Source: Haemonchus contortus (lineage: Eukaryota; Nematoda; Chromadorea; Rhabditida; Trichostrongylidae). From it: DNA of 64,000 bases. The stretch lies in contig LS997564.1 of the NCBI GenBank assembly GCA_000469685.2, positions 18,689,615 through 18,753,614 of the forward strand. Direction: 5' to 3'. The notes beneath the pieces were generated by a model. The model was not told where the DNA came from and searched no databases. It saw only the letters and a program-made list of their open reading frames with translations. Shown in pieces: positions 56,757 through 64,000 of this stretch; the stretch's first letter is position 1; each line of letters begins with the position of its first letter. The position numbers were made by a program, and so were the translations under genes.

Positions 56757-57644
56757 ATGACTCCACCGACGATCTCTCGCGAAGACCTGCTCGAGTTCGA
56801 GACTTTTCTGTTCGATGCTGATGGGGTCTTGTGGATGGGCGACGTTCCAATTCCGGGAGCCATCGAATTCGTGTCAGCTCTTCAAGATGCAGGCAAGCGT
56901 ACCTTCATTATAAGTAACAATCCAACGAAGACGATGGACCAGTACATGTCCAAGATTTCGCGACTGGGATTCCAAGGCTTCACCAAGGACAATGTAGTGA
57001 ACGCTGGTGTTGTGATGGCTGCATACATTAAGAATCGACAGGATTTCGCCGGAAAGCAGGTATACCTCCTGGGCACAGAAACGCTGAAAACAACTTTGGA
57101 AAGCGAAGGAAATGTTCATTGTTTTGGCACTGGACCAGATCACTTTAGAGATTACTCGGACCACGATTTCGTCTTCAATATGGACTTTTCGGCAAAGCCG
57201 AAAGCCGTTGTGGCCAGCTATGATCCTCATTTTAGTTACCCCAAAATTATGAAAGCAGTCAATTATCTGCAACGAGATGATGTCGAATTTCTGGTGACCG
57301 ATGAGGACCAGACGTTTCCTGGACCGATCCCAGGTGTTGTTCTTCCCGGCTCCGGTGCCATTTCATCTTGCATTCGTGCTGTATCTGGTCGTATACCGTT
57401 AGTGTTTGGGAAACCCCATAAGCCAATGGCTGAATTTTTGAGGGAGAAAGGACATATTGATCCAAAGAAGACCGTGATGTTTGGGGATCGACTGGATACG
57501 GACATTCAATTTGCGAATGAAAATGGTTTCACCAGTTGCCTAATGTTGACCGGTGTGCACTCACTGGACGATGTGGTCGAAGCTGAACGTCGTGGCCAGA
57601 AGAATCTCGTTCCGAACTATATCTTTTCGTTCCTTTCCCGATGA
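56757..57644 (+). CDS. HAD phosphatase, PGP family paralogue, intronless, 295 aa
   Basis: The frame is open from 56709, but the start is placed at the ATG of MTPPTISRED, which matches the other copies and follows a ttcgttcag acceptor (ending 56740). Motif I FLFDADGVLW (D20/D22), motif II FIISNNPTK, motif III Lys in GKPHKPMAEFL, motif IV FGDRLDTDI. It shares GVLWMGD, the HDF...MDFS stretch and FSYPKIMKA with the - strand copy at 40343, so these two form a subgroup distinct from the 50460/53270 pair. Intact. Likely cytosolic small-metabolite phosphatase by family. Confidence 0.92.
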   Translation: MTPPTISREDLLEFETFLFDADGVLWMGDVPIPGAIEFVSALQDAGKRTFIISNNPTKTMDQYMSKISRLGFQGFTKDNVVNAGVVMAAYIKNRQDFAGKQVYLLGTETLKTTLESEGNVHCFGTGPDHFRDYSDHDFVFNMDFSAKPKAVVASYDPHFSYPKIMKAVNYLQRDDVEFLVTDEDQTFPGPIPGVVLPGSGAISSCIRAVSGRIPLVFGKPHKPMAEFLREKGHIDPKKTVMFGDRLDTDIQFANENGFTSCLMLTGVHSLDDVVEAERRGQKNLVPNYIFSFLSR

Positions 57645-59300
57645 GTGTTTCTTAAATTCATTTTAATATATTCTGTGATTATGTCAGATTTTAGGAGGCA
57701 ATATTCGCGAAACTCCAATGAGAGATTTCCAAGCGACTATGGCCACTGTTAGCCCTTCGCTTGGGAGGGTCCTCACCGAACATTCATTCTTTAGGGGGGG
57801 GGGGGGATGGCGGATCTTTAAAATCCTATTGAAAAACTTGTTTCCGACGTTCCAAATAGATTCCTTTGAGGAAGCTCATATGCTTTGTCCACATACCCTT
57901 GAAAAAATATCCTCAACTACCGACTTTGGTAGTCCCTTTACGGGAGCCGTCACCAGCAGCACCATTTGCTGAGATCACCTCCTTTCCTTCTCCTTAAACC
58001 GTTCTATAGCGAATTTCTCCAGGTGGATGAGAGGTGAGAAGGGATCTTTTATGTATGCATATTTATGCATTTTTCCGACGGAAATGGTTGAATTTTAATA
58101 GCCTTTCAGAATAGTTTGCATCGTGAATAATGCCTTCAATGGGTTTGCTAGAGCTTATCTGTGAGAGAGCTTTTTTGTTGATTTTATCAATTCATCATAG
58201 ATGTGTTGTTGTTATGTTGTTATGTTGAAATATGAGAAATGGAATATGGAAATATATTTTAGATTGATTCATATATGCATAATGAGGCGAAATATTGAAT
58301 AAATCGGTTTGAAGAATATTGTGAAATCTTTCAATATTAAAAAAAATGAAGTAGTTTACTTCTGGCATCAAAGTATGATAGCGATATCATTCAAGATGAA
58401 AGAGTATCTGAAAAGATGATGAAAGATACCCTCTGAATATGCACAGGATACGCCATGTACTCAATTCGCGCTCTTAGTCGTCTTCCAACCGGCTCATACC
58501 CGCAACCTTCCAGACATCCCTAAGCGTCAGTTTTTACATCTTGGGAAAAAGAAAAAACTAAGGTGGCCCATCTCAATCCTCCTTTAGAGACATATCTCAG
58601 AAAGATCTCAGAAATAACCTCAATTTTCGTTCAGGGTTTCATGAGAGTGTGTGGCCTATACAGTACCTGCGATGGCCAGTGGATGCGCAAGTCACTATTC
58701 TTAAACCCAAATTAGTATGGTACCAAATGATGAGCCCAGTGGAATGGAATAGTTGTAAGACTTCAATGACCGTTTTATGGAGTTTCGTTCCCTCACCACA
58801 CTCGTAGTGATGGCACCATTAGACCTTACTTCATCTCTGCCTCACTATTATTTTATTATCCAAAATTGGCCCAATTCCTCGGTACAGGGATGGTGACAAT
58901 GTGCCAAGCTCAGCTAGAGTCACTCGATAGGAAAAAAAAATGAATCTTTCAGTGATGAAAATCAGTCTTGAAATGAACACCTTAGGGTGACTGTTAGGAG
59001 TTTAGAAATGCCCTTGTTTTTTTTCCCCACAGACGAATGACAGCCCTGGTTTTTTTCTCATTTCACTATCTGTTATCTTCACAATTAGTAGTCCGACAGC
59101 ATGTGTCGTATCGTTTATATCGTTCTCCAGTGACGATTATGCCATCAAGGTACCATCCTCCGAGAGCAGCGGATGGTCCAGAAATCGGAATGGATCACTG
59201 CTGCCCCCACTTTTACGCTCGGCACAGAGCCTGTTTGCTAAAAAAAACCTGTTTATCTCTTTGATTCACGTTGTAGGAGGCTAATGCGGTCTCTTTCGAA
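57645..59300. other. 3' flank of the phosphatase cluster, no gene
   Basis: Contains a poly-G run (57797-57807), AT-rich DNA with AATAAA near 58298, and a weak reverse SINE trace near 58.66-58.70 kb (gtggcctatacagtacctgc). No exon-like sequences. Confidence 0.4.
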
Positions 59301-59309
59301 GTTCCATGA

Positions 59310-59607
59310 AGGTAAAGGATAAAGGATAAGGTTCCAAGCGTTAATCAATCCAGCCTGGGGGATGCGCCTCCGCATTCCACTTCCATTCAGAATCGTAATG
59401 GCGTAATGAGTACGTATGTATGTGGCCTATACAATGAATTGCGGTGGCCATCTGATGTAAAAATCAGTGCTTTTATCCTCCCAGACGTGTCTGGTACCAA
59501 TTAACCGACCCCGGAGGGATGGAAGGCTTGGTTGGCCTAGACAGTCGATCCGGGATACGACCCCCTGACCATGCGTGCGCGAAGTGCGCTACCACTATAC
59601 CACCTCC
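59310..59607 (-). mobile_element. Full-length SINE copy, reverse orientation
   Basis: From the left: A-rich tail complement (aaaggataaaggataag), ggatgcgcctccgcattcca, tgtggcctatacaatgaatt, tttatcctcccagacgtgtc, inverted box B region gggatacgaccccctgacca and inverted head ccactataccacctcc. A short tccatga occurs at both borders and may be the target duplication. Confidence 0.75.
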
Positions 59608-59649
59608 ATGAGATACTCTTATGTAGCTACTGTATCGGAGAAAATAAAT

Positions 59650-60400
59650 AATGTAACATAAAACTACGGTCAAACAATAACATTGATTTGTAATAACTAT
59701 TAGACCCTCTAACATAGGAGTTGTTCGACAAACCGAAGGGAAAAGTGGACGGGTACAGAAGGACGGATCGGAATTTGTTTCAACAGTGATTGTGTGATTG
59801 TGGAAAGTTCTAAACCAAGCCAAATACATGGTATGCCTTTTCCTATGGATGGTTTGAATCAATAATTCCTCATTAAATCAGAATACGCTTTGGAATCCGA
59901 TTTCTGAATATTGTTTCCTCCGCGAACCGAGATAAGAATGTTATCAAAAGCAAAACATATTGTGAGCAAGAGACAGCCACAGTCGGGCGAAGAAAGGGGC
60001 TGAGGGAAAGAGGACGGTGTAGGGATCGGTCTCGAATCCATACCTTTGGCTAGTTGTGACCGTATATTTTATCTTCTATTACTGGCGGTGGACGGCAGAC
60101 AGACCATTCAAAAAGCTCGAATACTGCCGAGCATCAAAGCTCTCTCATCCTACTTAATGGGACTCTTCAACAATGGGCGCAATAGTTTTCTACTATATGC
60201 ATTCCACTACCCTGATGACCTCGCTTTAACCCTGGAATGGGAAAAGATTTCCATCATCATCTCGTTTTGAGAGAAAACCTAATAGTAGTAATGGATATCT
60301 TGTTATCCGACTTCAGAACACAAATAAAAGCGCAGTAAATGAAAAGCATGGGTTACTGTGGTTATTGGTCAACAGGAAAGCAGTCGGTAGGATAGCCAGA
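59650..60400. other. Intergenic, nothing recognised
   Basis: Short reading frames on both strands with no splice pairs or recognisable family. Confidence 0.4.
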
Positions 60401-60408
60401 CGGGGGAC

Positions 60409-60654
60409 GTGCGATTCGTGCGATTCCGGGCGCGCGCGGCAAATTGTGCGGCGAAATTCGCGATGATTCAAACGACTCCTGCGCCTATTATTGGAGCACA
60501 AACTTGAAGTAGAGTACTTTAGTAGGGTGGGACAATCCTACTCACCTACTTCACTTCAAATTTGGGCCCCAATGATGAACGTTGCAGTCGTCCAAATCGC
60601 ACCAAATTTCGCCGCGCAATTTGTCGCGCGCACCCAGAATCGCACGAATCGCAC
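60409..60654. mobile_element. Palindromic MITE copy 3 (about 246 bp, long inverted arms)
   Basis: The left arm gtgcgattcgtgcgattccg and the complement of the right arm (gtgcgattcgtgcgattctg) match almost perfectly and pair inward through gcgcgcggcaaatt. The core gcgcctattattggagcaca faces gggccccaatgatgaacg. The centre is near 60530. Same family as 28940 and 39275, but with different outermost bases. Confidence 0.75.
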
Positions 60655-60669
60655 CACACCCTAGCCAAA

Positions 60670-61795
60670 CTTCTTCGCGTGAGGGATGCTAAGCATTCTT
60701 GAGCGAGAGCGATCTAGAGGCTTTTGTTAGCTAGCAGCAAGGACGAATGTAGAATTTACTAGAGCCCCTAATTCCAAACATTTCAGACAACGGTCTCCAC
60801 AATTTTCCGCCATCGATCCACAATTACACCCTCCCCCTCCACCCTTCTTCCGCATTTCTTTTTCTCCAAAATAGTAGGTCAATAATGAAAAATAGCATAA
60901 AGACCTAGGAAACTCGGGAAACCCAGCCTTGCCCATATATACTCGAACGTGAGCTGCATAATAGCAGTAGAAAGAGCACGATTTGTCCTTGGCTGCCGCT
61001 CCTGAAAAGCTGTTTGACATGTCCATGAGTGGTCGTTTTACACTGACTTTCAGAAACCAGCGGGTCCTTTATAGCTATTTTCAATACTCATAGTTCGCCA
61101 TCTCGTTCCCACATTCTTGACATAGATTCCTTGTTTTGGACTGAGCTTCAGTATCTATCGAGACATGAGCATGTCTTCAGCTATCTAATAAGGAAATCAG
61201 CTATATCATGCGTCAAGACGTAATTCCGTTCATGCCTTATCCCATTCCTACAATCCCATCCCTAGATTTGGGCCTCTATCCTTCAAGTTCTGCGAATCTT
61301 CCAGAAAGTCTTACAGAGGCATAAAAAACTGTTTGGACAGCGATAAAAAAAAGGAAAAAAGATAAACAGTAACGGTGACGTAAAGGTAAAAAAGCTCATT
61401 TTCTATGCCGTGGTTGTGAGAACGAGAGTTCATGTTTCCACTATCTTTTTCTCTCTCCTCTCTTTTTCAATCTTGCAAGTCTGATTCTATGGTGATACTT
61501 CTTGACCTCTTGAAGGGAAACATGCCGAATGCTTCCTTTCGTGCTACCTGATAAAAAAACTTTGGGACGTCTTCAGATCGAACTCTGCATGAATAATAAA
61601 ATTGGCGATACAAAACCCTGACACGAAACAGCTCAGGGCATCATAGGAAGCGTGCACTGTTTATGCAGTGAGCCAGTATATTTGACCCACAGATAACGGT
61701 GAACCCTGGAGTCTTAGAGAAGTGTCTTAACATTATTACGCACGGGACAGGCTATATTTGGTTTTTCGAGACTTTTTTTCTGTAGAGAGTATTCT
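60670..61795. other. Intergenic, nothing recognised
   Basis: No exon-like sequence supported. A Gly-rich frame on the minus strand (60727-61026) derives from a pyrimidine-rich tract and has no family resemblance. Confidence 0.4.
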
Positions 61796-61798
61796 ATT

Positions 61799-62200
61799 GT
61801 GTTTCAGGAACCGTTCGTTGCACGGTTGTTTACTTCAGTGCAAGATACCGGGGTGTATGTCGTTTGGCGCGATCCCCCACCCACTGCTAGGCAGATTACA
61901 AACCGGTCCACAATGAGTCGTTTAACAGTAGTGGCTCATGGATCGTGCTTATTGGACAGTAAGATCACCGGACGAGTTGTCCAGCTCGCAAACCGATTGG
62001 AATGGGGGAGGAATCGCACCAAACGACCGCCTCCCAATATACTAGGGCGACACATTGATCGTCTCGTCTGCAATTGCGGCGGTGCTCAATGCGGCGTGCT
62101 CTTTGTCTGTGTTGTGGACTTTCATACCTCTCCTGTTATTTCTTGGTCATATGAGGTGTTTTATCGATTCTCGTTAATCTTAAGGAAGTCTTTAAAATAG
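61799..62200 (+). CDS. Possible exon, unrecognised product
   Basis: A 133-codon frame opens directly after an acceptor-like gtgtttcag (ending 61808) and ends in a stop at 62200. It could be a stand-alone exon or chance. The protein is rich in Arg and Cys near its end (CNCGGAQCG) and I recognise no family. No donor or partner exon is evident, so support is weak. Confidence 0.2.
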   Translation: MFQEPFVARLFTSVQDTGVYVVWRDPPPTARQITNRSTMSRLTVVAHGSCLLDSKITGRVVQLANRLEWGRNRTKRPPPNILGRHIDRLVCNCGGAQCGVLFVCVVDFHTSPVISWSYEVFYRFSLILRKSLK

Positions 62201-62353
62201 GTTTATTAAATTGTGTCACAAAAAAATCACATAAATCACACTTTACTCGTGTTATATAAATTACAAGTCTGATATTTGCACCTGTCATTTGATCAGTTTT
62301 CCTTTAATCGTTCCCTCAACGAAAAATTCTTTTCGACGATTGCTTAGCACAGG

Positions 62354-62501
62354 ATGGATGCTGCCACCAGTCCTGCTCCTAGCCTTTTTCGAAGAATAAG
62401 CCGGAGTTTCGTGGAGTATTGGTGCAGAATAGGGGACGACTATCGGACAGTTGCTAAAGAAACTGCAGCCGCCTGTGTAAAGAAGCCGTTAAAAGCGGGT
62501 G
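62354..62501 (+). CDS. Probable first exon of an unrecognised gene extending beyond the window
   Basis: An ATG at 62354 opens about 49 codons ending in GCGG before a consensus gtgagt donor. The peptide starts MDAATSPAPSLFRRISRSFV and continues with WCRIGDDYRTVAKETAAACV, an amphipathic, basic N-terminus. The DY...A pattern faintly recalls TIM29-type inner-membrane translocase subunits, but that is a guess. No second exon is identifiable before position 64000, so the gene likely continues to the right. Confidence 0.45.
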
Positions 62502-62662
62502 AGTTGTTACTTGCTGTTTTAGGTGTCGAGTTTTCGGGGTAACGGAACTTCCACCCGGAAAAAATGGAAATATTCCTCGTCGATTGCCTTTCTTTTTCAT
62601 TAGATTTGATCGTTTTTTTCTGTTTCTTTTTCGTTTTTATGTTTATTAGACTTGATTAATTA

Positions 62663-64000
62663 TTAGGTTGATGCATAATTAATGCGGATTTTCTCGCGGC
62701 TTTTTTTCTCACGATAGAATTTGAATATTGAGTTCGGGTTTTTTCTAGAAATAATCTACTTGATTTCCTCTACAAGAATACACTTAAAAAACCATCCGCA
62801 TTTTCGCGAAATCAGGTCTAACTACTTCGAGAAAGATTGGAAGGTGGCACAGTCATTCCGCCATCTCAGTAATTTCGGCGATCGAACAAGCAGCCAGAGC
62901 CAACCAAGAAACGGGATCTGCCCCTGAATCTACCATATTCATAAACTAACTTAACTTCACAGTACTGCAAAGCTTCAAACTCTCTATTTTTCCGAGGGGC
63001 AAAATGGCTTCAGATGTTACCACCTGAAATTCTTGCTGCCCAAAATAGCAACGTTTTTAAAAACAGGTTGAAGAAGATCGATTTGCTATCACGATTTGGA
63101 ATACAAGACTTTTGAAGCTCTTCCAAAACACGTGTATCCATTCAGCTTTTCGCTTGTAGTTTCTTCCCGATGATGCTTTTTGCGCCGATTTTCAAACTTG
63201 GTGGACTCCTGGTGAAATAAAAAGCCCGCTGCTAGACTTCCGATTCTTTTCTTTTCTTTTGCGTTATAACTCACTTATTGTTTGTTTGTTTGCTTTGTTG
63301 GAATGTAGTTTTACTTGTACCGGATTCACTTCTTTAGATAGTAAGTCTCCAGTGAGAGGTTTACTAAGATTGGTTATGAGTCCCCTCTACTAGAAGTGAA
63401 TTTGCACTACTCTTTTTCATTCCAAACGGATGATTCGCTTAAGGCTGTGATAATCGTAATGGCGGGTCGGAGGCTGAATTGTTAGGGGTAGGGAATACCT
63501 AACATCCGAAAACTCGGTCTCCGATTCCACAGGTATGCTAGTGTCTGTCTGGGAGTGACGTTATCCCTAGCGTCATCTGCCTACTCAAATCAAAAGTAGA
63601 TGCGCTTCAACTTTTGTTCTTTGCTCTTTACCATACAGCTCTTATTAACTATCTAAACTTTCTGTAGTGCACTTCTGCTTCGGTTCATTTTTTTTTGTCT
63701 TCTCCTACACCCCTAACTGGAGATCTTATTACCTTTTGTTTTGAATCATGATTTACTTCATTGGATTGTAGGTTGTTGAATTATTATATCATGGAATTGT
63801 AGATTGCGCACCTAAGCGTGCACCAAATAAATAAATAAATATTCATAAACAGAAACTTTTATGGATTATCTCGTCAACCGTTCATCGAAAAATGGCTAGA
63901 GAACGGAAGTTACGTCGATTTGGATGACTTGATGGCCGATGTCAAGGCGTGGATCGCCCCTAAGGATCAAAACTTCTTCGCTTTGGGGATCCGACTAACT
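62663..64000 (+). mobile_element. Decayed mariner-like element (terminus and transposase fragments), runs off the window
   Basis: At 62663 ttaggttgatgcataattaa, then tgcggatttt, follows a TA and looks like a mariner-type inverted terminus. A broken frame near 62.82-62.93 kb (WKVAQSFRHLSNFGDRT) resembles a transposase N-terminal region. At 63.86-64.0 kb a frame reads QPFIEKWLENGSYVDLDDLM and FFALGI, similar to mariner transposase C-termini. The middle has unrelated sequence, suggesting insertion or deletion. Confidence 0.5.

Noticed and set aside
40343..57644. Phosphatase copies as processed retropseudogenes
   Set aside because: All four frames are intact, no poly(A) tails or target duplications were seen next to them, and each keeps an acceptor-like site before the ATG.

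Overview
The window looks like nuclear DNA of a nematode, most likely a strongylid (hookworm or trichostrongyle type). Genes are split into many small exons with TTTCAG-type acceptors, gene families and gene order resemble Caenorhabditis, and introns and intergenic DNA are full of small palindromic elements, a tRNA-derived SINE family, an RTE-like retrotransposon and a mariner-like fragment. The species is an inference. Exon boundaries were read by eye and checked by reading-frame phase.

Left third (about 2.0-27.1 kb, + strand): one very large gene. I can chain 44 coding exons in continuous phase from 2025 to a stop at 26726, followed by AATAAA at 27107. The product (at least 1635 residues) is low-complexity, charged and proline-rich, with short tryptophan motifs and a fragment resembling the sorbin-homology (SoHo) region, so a cytoskeletal adaptor is my best but weak guess. 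A possible internal first exon (11754) and a clear alternative last exon (stop at 20294) suggest several isoforms. Its 5' end probably lies left of the window.

Middle (30.8-43.4 kb, - strand): four genes in the same orientation. In transcription order they are mitochondrial single-stranded DNA-binding protein (mtSSB), an intronless HAD phosphatase of the phosphoglycolate/4-nitrophenylphosphatase family, a NIPSNAP protein, and SNAP-29. Phosphatase, NIPSNAP and SNAP-25-like genes in a row is the C. elegans arrangement that gave NIPSNAP its name. Here phosphatase and NIPSNAP are separate reading frames 219 bp apart, and the last NIPSNAP intron is swollen by a dead RTE-type retrotransposon.

Right third (50.4-57.7 kb, + strand): three more intronless copies of the same phosphatase, intact with all HAD motifs, making a local four-member expansion. 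Every copy has a splice-acceptor-like site a few bases before its ATG, as expected for trans-splicing or a 5'UTR intron. The rest (43.4-50.4 and 57.7-62.3 kb) is mainly repeats. At the right edge are a probable first exon of an unrecognised gene (62354) and a decayed mariner-like element running out of the window.
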